NCBI RefSeq assembly: GCF_012489685.1
Contig: NC_080042.1
Coordinates: 39,251,158-39,315,157 of the forward strand
DNA length: 64,000 nucleotides
Origin: Lotus japonicus
Taxonomy: Eukaryota > Streptophyta > Magnoliopsida > Fabales > Fabaceae
Direction: 5' to 3'
Shown piece by piece: positions 9,932-21,800 of this stretch (position 1 is the first letter of the stretch; every line of letters begins with the position of its first letter). The translations under genes and the position numbers were made by a program. Below the pieces are notes generated by a model. That model searched no databases. It was not told where the DNA came from and was given only the letters and a program-made list of their open reading frames with translations.

Positions 9932-12900
9932 AATGTTCCAAATTTTTGTCCACAGTTTAAGGGACTAAAATTAGGGACTGTGCCCCAGTTTCGTCGAATT
10001 CGCGCGCAAGAATTTTGTTTTACGAAAGTTTCACCCAAATTGTTCGTAGAGCTGCTTGACGGGAACATAACTCGAACAAATGTGCAGTCTTGAAATTTTC
10101 GTAGAGCTGCTTGACGGGAACATAACTCGAACAAATGTGCAGTCCTGAAATGTTCCAAATTTTTGTCCACAGTTTAAGGGACTAAAATTAGGGACTGTGC
10201 CCCAGTTTCGTCGAATTCGCGCGCACGTATTTTGTTTTACGAAAGTTTCGTCCAAATTGTTCGTAGAGCTGCATGACGGGAACATAACTCGAACAAATGT
10301 GCAGTCTTGAAATGTTCCAAATTTTTTTCCACAGTTTAAGGGACTAAAATTAGGGACTGTGCCCCAGTTTCGTCGAATACGCGCGCAGGAATTTTGTTTT
10401 ACGAACGTTTCGCCCAAATTGTTCGTAGAGCTGCTTGACGGGAACATAACTCGAACAAATGTGCAGTCTTGAAATGTTCCAAATTTTTTTCCACAGTTTA
10501 AGGGACTAAAATTAGGGACTGTGCCCCAGTTTCGTCGAATACGCGCGCAGGAATTTTGTTTTACGAACGTTTCGCCCAAATTGTTCGTAGAGCTGCTTGA
10601 CGGGAACATAACTCGAACAAATGTGCAGTTCTGAAATGTTCCAAATTTTTGTCCACAGTTTAAGGGACTAAAATTAGGGACTGTGCCCCAGTTTTGTCGA
10701 ATTCGCGCGCAGGAATTTTATTTTACGAACGTTTCGCCCAAATTGTTCGTAGAGCTGCTTGACAGGAACATAACTCGAACAAATGTGCAGTTCTGAAATG
10801 TTCCAAATTTTTGTCCACAGTTTAAGGGACTAAAATTAGGGACTGTGCCCCAGTTTTGTCGAATTCGCGCGCAAGAATTTTATTTTACGAACGTTTCGCC
10901 CAAATTGTTCGTAGAGCTGCTTGACAGGAACATAACTCGAACAAATGTGCAGTTCTGAAATGTTCCAAATTTTTGTCCACAGTTTAAGGGACTAAAATTA
11001 GGGACTGTGCCCCAGTTTCGTCGAATTCGCGCGCAAGAATTTTGTTTTACGAAAGTTTCACCCAAATTGTTCGTAGAGCTGCTTGACGGAAACATAACTC
11101 GAACAAATGTGCAGTCTTGAAATTGTTCGTAGAGCTGCTTGACGGGAACATAACTCGAACAAATGTGCAGTTCTGAAATGTTCCAAATTTTTGTCCACAG
11201 TTTAAGGGACTAAAATTAGTGACTGTGCCCCAGTTTTGTCGAATTCGCGCGCAGGAATTTTTTTTACGAACGTTTCGCCCAAATTGTTCGTAGAGCTGCT
11301 TGACGGGAACACAACTCGAACAAAAGTGCAGTCTTGAAATTGTTCGTAGAGCTGCTTGACGGGAACATAACTCGAACAAATGTGCAATATTGAAAAGTTC
11401 CAAATTTTTGTCCACAGTTTAAGGGACTAAAATTAGGGACTGTGCCCTAGTTTCGTCGAATTCGCGGGCAGGAATTTTGTTTTACGAAAGTTTCGCCCAA
11501 ATTGTTCGTAGAGCTGCTCGACGGGAACATAACTCGAACAAATTAGCAGTCCTAAAATGTTTCAAATTTTTGTCCACAGTTTAAGGGACTAAAATTAGAG
11601 ACTGTGCCCCAGTTTCGTCGAATTCGCGAGCAGGAATTTTGTTTTACGATAGTTTCGCCCAAATTGTTCGTAGAGCTGCTCGGTAGGAACAGAACTCGAA
11701 CAAATGAGCAATCGTGACATTTTCCAAATTTTTGTCCACAGTTTAAGGGACTAAAATTAGGGACTGTGCCTCAGTTTCGCCGAATTCGCGCGCAGGAATT
11801 TTGTTTTACGAAAGTTTCACCCAAATTGTTCGTAGAGCTGCTTGACGGGAACATAACTCGAACAAATGTGCAGTCTTGAAATTGTTCGTAGAGCTGCTCG
11901 ACAGGAACAGAACTCGAACAAATGAGCAGTCCTGAAATTTTCCAAATTTTTATCCACAGTTTAAGGGACTAAATTTAGGGTCTGTGCCCCAGTTTCGTCG
12001 AATTCGCGCGCAGGAATTTTGTTTTACGAAAGTTTCACCCAAATTGTTCGTAGAGCTGCTTGACGGGAACATAACTCGAAAAATGTGCAGTCTTGAAATT
12101 GTTCGTAGAGCTGCATGACGGGAACATAACTCGAACAAATGTGCAATCCTGAAATGTTTCAAATTTTTTTCCACAGTTTAAGGGACTAAAATTAGGGACT
12201 GTGCCCCAATTTCGTCGAATACGCGCGCGGGAATTTTGTTTTACGAAAGTTTCGCCCAAATTGTTCGTAGAGCTGCTTGACGGGAACATAACTCGAACAA
12301 ATGTACAGTCTTGAAATTGTTCGTAGAGCTGCTTGACGGGAACATAACTCGAACAAATGTGCTGTTCTGAAATGTTCCAAATTTTTGTCCACAGTTTAAG
12401 GGACTAAAATTAGTGACTGTGCCCCAGTTTCGTCGAATTCGCGCGCAGGAATTTTGTTTTACGAACGTTTCGCCCAAATTGTTCGTAGAGCTGCTTGACA
12501 GGAACATAACTCGAACAAATGTGCAGTTCTGAAATGTTCCAAATTTTTGTCCACAGTTTGAGGGACTAAAATTAGGGACTGTGCCCCAGTTTCGTCGAAT
12601 TCGCGCGCAAGAATTTTGTTTTATAATCGTTTTGCCCAAATTTTTCGTAGAGCTGCTCGACGGGAACATAACTCGAACAAATGTGCAGTCCTGAAATGTT
12701 CCAAATTTTTGTCCAAAGTTTAAGGAACTAAAATTAGGGACTGTGCCCCAGTTTCGTCGAATTCGCGCGCAAGAATTTTGTTTTACGAAAGTTTCACCCA
12801 AATTGTTCGTAGAGCTGCTTGACGGGAACATAACTCGAACAAATGTGCAGTCTTGAAATTGTTCGTAGAGCTGCTTGACGGGAACATAACTCGAACAAAT

Positions 12901-14886
12901 GTGCAGTCTTGAAATTGTTCGTAGAGCTGCTTAACGGGAACATAACTCGAACAAATGTGCAGTCTTGAAATTGTTCGTAGAGCTGCTTGACGGGAACATA
13001 ACTCGAACAAATGTGCAGTCCTGAAATGTTCCAAATTTTTGTCCACAGTTTAAGGGACTAAAACTAGGGACTGTGCCCCAGTTTCGTCGAATTCGCGCGC
13101 ACGTATTTTGTTTTACGAAAGATTCGTCCAAATTGTTCGTAGAGCTGCTTGACGGGAACATAACTCGAACAAATGTGCAGTCTTGAAATGTTCCAAATTT
13201 TTTTCCACAGTTTAAGGGACTAAAATTAGGTACTGTGCCCCAGTTTCGTCGAATACGCGCGCAGGAAATTTGTTTTACGAACGTTTCGCCCAAATTGTTC
13301 GTAGAGCTGCTTGACAGGAACATAACTCGAACAAATGTGCAGTTCTGAAATGTTCCAAATTTTTGTCCACAGTTTAAGGGACTAAAATTAGGGACTGTGC
13401 CCCAGTTTCGTCGAATTCGCGCGCAAGAATTTTGTTTTACGAAAGTTTCACCCAAATTGTTCGTAGAGCTGCTTGACGGGAACATAACTCGAACAAATGT
13501 GCAGTCTTGAAATTGTTCGTAGAGCTGCTTGACAGGAACATAACTCGAACAAATGTGCAGTTCTGAAATGTTCCAAATTTTTGTCCACAGTTTAAGGGAA
13601 TAAAATTAGTGACTGTGCCCCAGTTTCGTCGAATTCGCACGCAGGAATTTGTTTTACGAACGTTTCGCCCAAATTGTTCGTAGAGCTGCTTGACGGGATC
13701 ACAACTCGAACAAAAGTGCAGTCTTGAAATTGTTCGTAGAGCTGCTTGACGGGAACATAACTCGAACAAATGTGCAATATTGAAAAGTTCCAAATTTTTG
13801 TCCACAGTTTAAGGGACTAAATTTAGGGACTGTGCCCTAGTTTCGTCGAATTCGCGGGCAGGAATTTTGTTTTACGAACGTTTCGCCCAAATTGTTAGTA
13901 GAGCTGCTTGACGGGAACATAATTCGAACAAATGTGCAGTCCTGGAATGTTCCAAATTTTTGTCCACAGTTTAAGGGACTAAAATTAGGGACTTTGCCCC
14001 AGTTTCGTCGAATTCGCGCGCAGGAATTTTGTTTTACGAAAGTTTCGCCCAAATTGTTCGTAGAGCTGCTCGACGGGAACATAACTCGAACAAATTAGAA
14101 GTCCTGAAATGTTTCAAATTTTTGTCCACAGTTTAAGGGACTCAAATTAGGGACTGTACCCCAGTTTCGTCGAATTCGCGAGCAGGAATTTTGTTTTACG
14201 ATAGTTTCGCCCAAATTGTTCGTAGAGCTGCTCGACAGGAACAGAACTCGAACAAATGAGCAGTCGTGACATTTTCCAAATTTTTGTCCACAGTTTAAGG
14301 GACTAAAATTAGGGACTGTGCCCCAGTTTCGACGAATTCGCGCGCAGGAATTTTGTTTTACGAAAGTTTCACCCAAATTGTTCGTAGAGTTGCTTGACGG
14401 GAACATAACTCGAACAAATGTGCAGTCTTGAAATTGTTCGTAGAGCTGCTTGACGGGAACATAACTCGAACAAATGTGCAATCCTGAAATGTTTCAAATT
14501 TTTGTCCACAGTTTAAGGGACTAAAATTAAGGACTGTGCCCTAGTTTCGTCGAATTCGCGCGCAAGAATTATTTTTACGAAAGTTTCACCCAAATTGTTC
14601 GTAGAGCTGCTTGACGGGAACATAACTCGAACAAATGTGCAGTCTTGAAATTGTTCGTAGAGCTGCTTGACGGGAACATAACTCGAACAAATGTGCAGAT
14701 CTGAAATGTTCCAAATTTTTGTCCACAGTTTAAGGGACTAAAATTAGTGACTGTGCCCCAGTTTCGTCGAATTCGCGCGCCTGAATTTTGTTTTACGAAC
14801 GTTTCGCCCAAATTGTTCGTAGAGCTGCTTGACAGGAACATAACTCGAACAAATGTGCAGTCTTGAAATTGTTCATGGAGCTGCTT
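9844..14886. repeat. Satellite block 1, partial copy of the 7,861-bp higher-order unit
   Basis: This block starts at the virus junction and matches 21661-26701 (offset about 11,817) and 29522-34562 (offset about 19,677). It shares rare variants with those blocks, such as a TCGGTAGGAACAG segment near 11680, but has its own differences, for example ACTCGAAAAATG near 12075 where the others read ACTCGAAAATTG. Confidence 0.85.
12805..13028. repeat. Run of 56-bp deletion monomers in the satellite
   Basis: Here GTTCGTAGAG recurs at 12805, 12861, 12917 and 12973, exactly 56 bp apart. Each short unit equals a 162-bp monomer lacking 106 bp, joined where GAAATGTTCC meets AAATTGTTCG. Single 56-bp units occur across the array. 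This is the longest clean run, repeated near 24622 and 32483. Confidence 0.9.
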
Positions 14887-17380
14887 GACGGGAACATAAC
14901 TCGAACAAATGTACAGTCTTGAAATGTTCCAAATTTTTGTCCACAGTTTAAGGGACTAAAATTAGGGAGTGTGCCCCAGTTTTGTCGAATTCGCGCGCAG
15001 GAATTCTGTTTTACGAACGTTTCGCCCAAATTGTTCGTAGAGCTGCTTGACAGGAACATAACTCGAACAAATGTGCAGTCTTGAAATGTTCCAAATTTTT
15101 GTCCACAGTTTAAGGGACTAAAATTAGGGACTGTGCCCCAGTTTTGTCGAATACGCGCGCAGGAATTTGGTTTTACGAACGTTTCGCCCAAATTGTTCGT
15201 AGAGCTGCTCGACGGGAACAGAACTCGAACAAATGTGCAGTCCTGAAATGTTCCAAATTTTTGTCCACAGTTTAAGGGACTAAAATTAGGGATTGTGCCC
15301 CAGTTTCGTCGAATTCGCGAGCAGGAATTTTGTTTTATAAACGTTTCGCCCAAATTGTTCGTAGAGCTGCTCGACGGGAACATAACTCGAACAAATTTGC
15401 AGTCCTGAAATGTTCCAAATTTTTGTCCACAGTTTAAGGGACTAAAATTAGGCACTGTGCCCCAGTTTGGTCGAATTCGAGCGCAAGAATTTTGTTTTAT
15501 AAACGTTTCGCCCAAATTGTTCGTAGAGCTGCTCGACGGGAACATAACTCGAACAAATGTACAGTCCTGGAATGTTCCAAATTTTTGTCCACAGTTTAAG
15601 GGACTAAAATTAGGGACTGTGCCCCAGTTTCGTCGAATTCGCGCGCACGTATTTTGTTTTACGAAAGTTTCGCCCAAATTGTTCGTAGAGCTGTTTGACG
15701 GGAACATAACTCGAACAAATGTGCAGTCTTGAAATTGTTCGTAGAGCTGCTTGACGGGAACATAACTCGAACAAATGTGCAGTCCTGAAATGTTCCAAAT
15801 TTTTGTCCACAGTTTAAGGGACTAAAATTAGGGACAGTGCCCCAGTTTCGTCGAATACGCGCGCAGAAATTTTGTTTTACGAACGTTTCGCCCAAATTGT
15901 TCGTAGAGCTGCTTGACGGGAACATAACTCGAACAAATGTGCAGTCTTGAAATGTTCCAAATTTTTGTCCACAGTTTAAGGGACTAAAATTAGGGACTGT
16001 GCCCCAGTTTCGTCGAATACGCGCGCGGGAATTTTGTTTTACGAACGTTTAGCCCAAATTGTTCGTAGAGCTGCTTGACGTGAACATAACTCGAACAAAT
16101 GTGCAGTCTTGAAATGTTCCAAATTTTTGTCCACAGTTTAAGGGACTAAAATTAGGGACTGTGCCCTAGTTTTGTTGAATACGCGTGCAGGAATTTTGTT
16201 TTACGAACGTTTCGCCCAAATTGTTCGTAGAGCTGCTTGATGGGAACATAACTCGAACAAATGTGCAGTTCTGAAATGTTCCAAATTTTTGTCCACAGTT
16301 TAAGGGACTAAAATTAGGGACTGTGCCCCAGTTTCGTCGAATTCACGCGCAAGAATTTTGTTTTATCATCGTTTTGCCCAAATTTTTCGTAGAGCTGCTC
16401 GACGGGAACATAACTCGAACAAATGTGCAGTCCTGAAATGTTCCATATTTTTTTCCACAGTTTAAGGAACTAAAATTAGGGACTGTGCCCCAGTTTCGTC
16501 GAATTCGCGCGCAAGAATTTTGATGTACGAAAGTTTCACCCAAATTGTTCGTAGAGCTGCTTAACGGGAACATAACTCGAACAAATGTGCAGTCTTGAAA
16601 TTGTTCGTAGAGCTGCTTGACGGAAACATAACTCGAACAAATGTGCAGTCCTGAAATGTTCCAAATTTTTGTCCACAGTTTAAGGGACTAAAATTAGGGA
16701 CAGTGCCCCAGTTTCGTCTAATTCGCGCGCACGTATTTTGTTTTACGAAAGTTTCGCCCAAATTGTTCGTAGAGCTGCTTGACGGGAACATAACTCGAAC
16801 AAATGTGCAGTCTTGAAATGTTCCAAATTTTTTTCCACAGTTTAAGGGACTTAAATTAGGGACTGTGCCCCAGTTTCGTCGAATACGCGCGCAGGAATTT
16901 TGTTTTACGAACGTTTCGCCCAAATTGTTCGTAGAGCTGCTTGACGGGAACATAACTCGAACAAATTTGCAGTCCTGAAATGTTACAAATTTTTGTCCAT
17001 AGTTTAAGGGACTAAAATTAGGGACTGTGCCCCAGTTTCGTCGAATTCGCGCGCAGGAATTTTGTTTTATAAACGTTTTGCCCAAATTGTTCGTAGATCT
17101 GCTCGACGGGAACATAACTCGAACAAATGTGCAGTCCTGAAATGTTCCAAATTTTTGTCCACAGTTTAAGGGACTAAAATTAGGGACTGTGCCCCAGTTT
17201 CGTCGAATTCGCGCGCACGTATTTTGTTTTACGAAAGTTTCGCCCAAATTGTTCGTAGAGCTGTTTGACGGGAACATAACTCGAACAAATGTGCAGTCTT
17301 GAAATTGTTCGTAGAGCTGCTTGACGGGAACATAACTCGAACAAATGTGCAGTCCTGAAATGTTCCAAATTTTTGTCCAC
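14887..17380. repeat. Satellite block 2, matched at 34563-37056
   Basis: This block continues block 1 and pairs with 34563-37056 at offset 19,676, including a 304-codon minus-strand open stretch present in both. Weaker pairing at offset 4,445 (15457 with 19902, 16343 with 20788) shows an older duplication layer. Confidence 0.8.
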
Positions 17381-17397
17381 AGTTTAAGGGACTAAAA

Positions 17398-18591
17398 TTA
17401 GGGACTGTGCCCCAGTTTCGTCGAATTCGCGCGCACGTATTTTGTTTTACGAAAGTTTCGCCCAAATTGTTCGTAGAGCTGCTTGACGGGAACATAACTC
17501 GAACAAATGTGCAGTCTTGAAATTGTTCGTAGAGCTGCTTGACAGGAACATAACTCGAACAAATGTGCAGTTCTGAAATGTTCCAAATTTTTGTCCACAG
17601 TTTAAGGGAATAAAATTAGTGACTGTGCCCCAGTTTCGTCGAATTCGCGCGCAGGAATTTGTTTTACGAACGTTTCGCCCAAATTGTTCGTAGAGCTGCT
17701 TGACGGGATCACAACTCGAACAAAAGTGCAGTCTTGAAATTGTTCGTAGAGCTGCTTGACGGGAACATAACTCGAACAAATGTGCAATATTGAAAAGTTC
17801 CAAATTTTTGTCCACAGTTTAAGGGACTAAATTTAGGGACTGTGCCCTAGTTTCGTCGAATTCGCGGGCAGGAATTTTGTTTTACGAACGTTTCGCCCAA
17901 ATTGTTAGTAGAGCTGCTTGACGGGAACATAATTCGAACAAATGTGCAGTCCTGGAATGTTCCAAATTTTTGTCCACAGTTTAAGGGACTAAAATTAGGG
18001 ACTGTGCCCCAGTTTCGTCGAATTCGCGCGCACGTATTTTGTTTTACGAAAGTTTCGCCCAAATTGTTCGTAGAGCTGCTTGACGGGAACATAACTCGAA
18101 CAAATGTGCAGTCTTGAAATTGTTCGTAGAGCTGCTTGACAGGAACATAACTCGAACAAATGTGCAGTTCTGAAATGTTCCAAATTTTTGTCCACAGTTT
18201 AAGGGAATAAAATTAGTGACTGTGCCCCAGTTTCGTCGAATTCGCGCGCAGGAATTTGTTTTACGAACGTTTCGCCCAAATTGTTCGTAGAGCTGCTTGA
18301 CGGGATCACAACTCGAACAAAAGTGCAGTCTTGAAATTGTTCGTAGAGCTGCTTGACGGGAACATAACTCGAACAAATGTGCAATATTGAAAAGTTCCAA
18401 ATTTTTGTCCACAGTTTAAGGGACTAAATTTAGGGACTGTGCCCTAGTTTCGTCGAATTCGCGGGCAGGAATTTTGTTTTACGAACGTTTCGCCCAAATT
18501 GTTAGTAGAGCTGCTTGACGGGAACATAATTCGAACAAATGTGCAGTCCTGGAATGTTCCAAATTTTTGTCCACAGTTTAAGGGACTAAAA
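17398..18591. repeat. 597-bp tandem duplication inside the satellite
   Basis: The segment 17398-17994 is repeated at 17995-18591. Both carry the same rare variants (GGGATCACAACTCG, a TTAGTAGAGC change, CAATATTGAAAAG). A related single copy begins near 13390. The duplication is absent from the other higher-order copies. Confidence 0.85.
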
Positions 18592-18840
18592 TTAGGGACT
18601 TTGCCCCAGTTTCGTCGAATTCGCGCGCAGGAATTTTGTTTTACGAAAGTTTCGCCCAAATTGTTCGTAGAGCTGCTCGACGGGAACATAACTCGAACAA
18701 ATTAGAAGTCCTGAAATGTTTCAAATTTTTGTCCACAGTTTAAGGGACTCAAATTAGGGACTGTGCCCCAGTTTCGTCGAATTCGCGAGCAGGAATTTTG
18801 TTTTACGATAGTTTCGCCCAAATTGTTCGTAGAGCTGCTC

Positions 18841-21800
18841 GACAGGAACAGAACTCGAACAAATGAGCAGTCGTGACATTTTCCAAATTTTTGTCCACAG
18901 TTTAAGGGACTAAAATTAGGGACTGTGCCCCAGTTTCGACGAATTCGCGCGCAGGAATTTTGTTTTACGAAAGTTTCACCCAAATTGCTCGTAGAGCTGC
19001 TTGACGGGAACATAACTCGAACAAATGTGCAGTCTTGAAATTGTTCGTAGAGCTGCTTGACGGGAACATAACTCGAACAAATGTGCAGTCTTGAAATTGT
19101 TCGTAGAGCTGCTTGACGGGAACATAACTCGAACAAATGTGCAATATTGAAAAGTTCCAAATTTTTGTCCACAGTTTAAGGGACTAAAATTAGGGACTGT
19201 GCCCCAGTTTGGTCGAATACGCGCGCAGGAATTTTGTTTTACGAACGTTTCGCCCAAATTGTTCGTAGAGCAGCTTGACGGGAACATAACTCGAACAAAT
19301 GTGCAGTTCTGAAATGTTCCAAATTTTTGTCCACAGTTTAAGGGACTAAAATTAGGGACTGTGCCCCAGTTTTGTCGAATTCGCGCGCAATAATTTTGTT
19401 TTACGAACGTTTCGCCCAAATTGTTCGTAGAGCTGCTTGACAGGAACATAACTCGAACAAATGTGCAGTTCTGAAATGTTCCAAATTTTTGTCCACAGTT
19501 TAAGGGACTAAAATTAGGGACTGTGCCCCAGTTTCGTCGAATTCGCACGCAAGAATTTTGTTTTACGAAAGTTTCACCCAAATTGTTCGTAAAGCTGCTT
19601 GACGGGAACATAACTCGAACAAATGTGCAGTCTGGAAATTTTCGTAGAGCTGCTTGACGGTAACATAACTTGAACAAATGTGCAGTTCTGAAATGTTCCA
19701 AATTTTTGTCCACAGTTTAAGGGACTAAAATTAGTGACTGTGCCCCAGTTTCGTCGAATTCGCGCGCAGGAATTTTGTTTTATAAACGTTTCGCCCAAAT
19801 TGTTCGTAGAGCTGCTCGACGGGAACATAACTCGAACAAATTTGCAGTCCTGAAATGTTCCAAATTTTTGTCCACAGTTTAAGGGACTAAAATTAGGGAC
19901 TGTGCCCCAGTTTCGTCGAATTCGCGCGCAAGAATTTTGTTTTATAAACGTTTCGCCCAAATTGTTCGTAGAGCTGCTCGACGGGAACATAACTCGAACA
20001 AATGTACAGTCCTGGAATGTTCCAAATTTTTGTCCACAATTTAAGGGACTAAAATTAGGGACTGTGCCCCAGTTTCGTCGAATTCGCGCGCACGTATTTT
20101 GTTTTACGAAAGTTTCGCCCAAATTGTTCGTAGAGCTGTTTGACGGGAACATAACTCGAACAAATGTGCAGTCTTGAAATTGTTCGTAGAGCTGCTTGAC
20201 GGGAACATAACTCGAACAAATGTGCAGTCCTGAAATGTTCCCAATTTTTGTCCACAGTTTAAGGGACTAAAATTAGGGACAGTGCCCCAGTTTCGTCGAA
20301 TACGCGCGCAGGAATTTTGTTTTACGAACGTTTCGCCCAAATTGTTCGTAGAGCTGCTTGACGGGAACATAACTCGAACAAATGTGCAGTCTTGAAATGT
20401 TCCAAATTTTTGTCCACAGTTTAAGGGACTAAAATTAGGGACTGTGCCCCAGTTTCGTCGAATACGCGAGCGGGAATTTTGTTTTACGAACGTTTAGCCC
20501 AAATTGTTCGTAGAGCTGCTTGACGGGAACATAACTCGAACAAATGTGCAGTCTTGAAATGTTCCAAATTTTTGTCCACAGTTTAAGGGACTAAAATTAG
20601 GGACTGTGCCCTAGTTTTGTTGAATACGCGTGCAGGAATTTTGTTTTACGAACGTTTCGCCCAAATTTTTCGTAGAGCTGCTTGACGGGAACATAACTCG
20701 AACAAATGTGCAGTTCTGAAATGTTCCAAATTTTTGTCCACAGTTTAAGGGACTAAATTTAGGGACTGTGCCCCAGTTTCGTCGAATTCACGCGCAAGAA
20801 TTTTGTTTTATCATCGTTTTGCCCAAATTTTTCGTAGAGCTGCTCGACGGGAACATAACTCGAACAAATGTGCAGTCCTGAAATGTTCCATATTTTTTTC
20901 CACAGTTTAAGGAACTAAAATTAGGGATTGTGCCCCAGTTTCGTCGAATTCGCGCGCAAGAATTTTGATGTACGAAAGTTTCACCCAAATTGTTCGTAGA
21001 GCTGCTTAACGGGAACATAACTCGAACAAATGTGCAGTCTTGAAATAGTTCGTAGAGCTGCTTGACGGAAACATAACTCGAACAAATGTGCAGTCCTGAA
21101 ATGTTCCAAATTTTTGTCCACAGTTTAAGGGACTAAAATTAGGGACAGTGCCCCAGTTTCGTCTAATTCGCGCGCACGTATTTTGTTTTACGAAAGTTTC
21201 GCCCAAATTGTTCGTAGAGCTGCTTGACGGGAACATAACTCGAACAAATGTGCAGTCTTGAAATGTTCCAAATTTTTTTCCACAGTTTAAGGGACTAAAA
21301 TTAGGGACTGTGCCCCAGTTTCGTCGAATACGCGCGCAGGAATTTTGTTTTACGAACATTTCGCCCAAATTGTTCGTAGAGCTGCTTGACGGGAACATAA
21401 CTCGAACAAATGTACAGTCTTGAAATGTTCCAAATTTTTGTCCTCAGTTTAAGGGACTAAAATTAGGGACTGTGCCCCAGTTTTGTCGAATTCGCGCGCA
21501 GGAATTTTGTTTTACGAACGTTTCGCCCAAATTGTTCGTAGAGCTGCTTGACAGGAACATAACTCGAACAAATGTGCAGTTCTGAAATGTTCCAAATTTT
21601 TGTCCACAGTTTAAGGGACTAAAATTAGGGACTGTGCCCCAGTTTCGTCGAATTCGCGCGCAAGAATTTTTTTTTTATAATCGTTTTGCCCAAATTTTTC
21701 GTAGAGCTGCTCGACGGGAACATAACTCGAACAAATGTGCAGTTCTGAAATGTTCCAAATTTTTGTCCACAGTTTAAGGGACTAAAATTAGGGACTGTGC

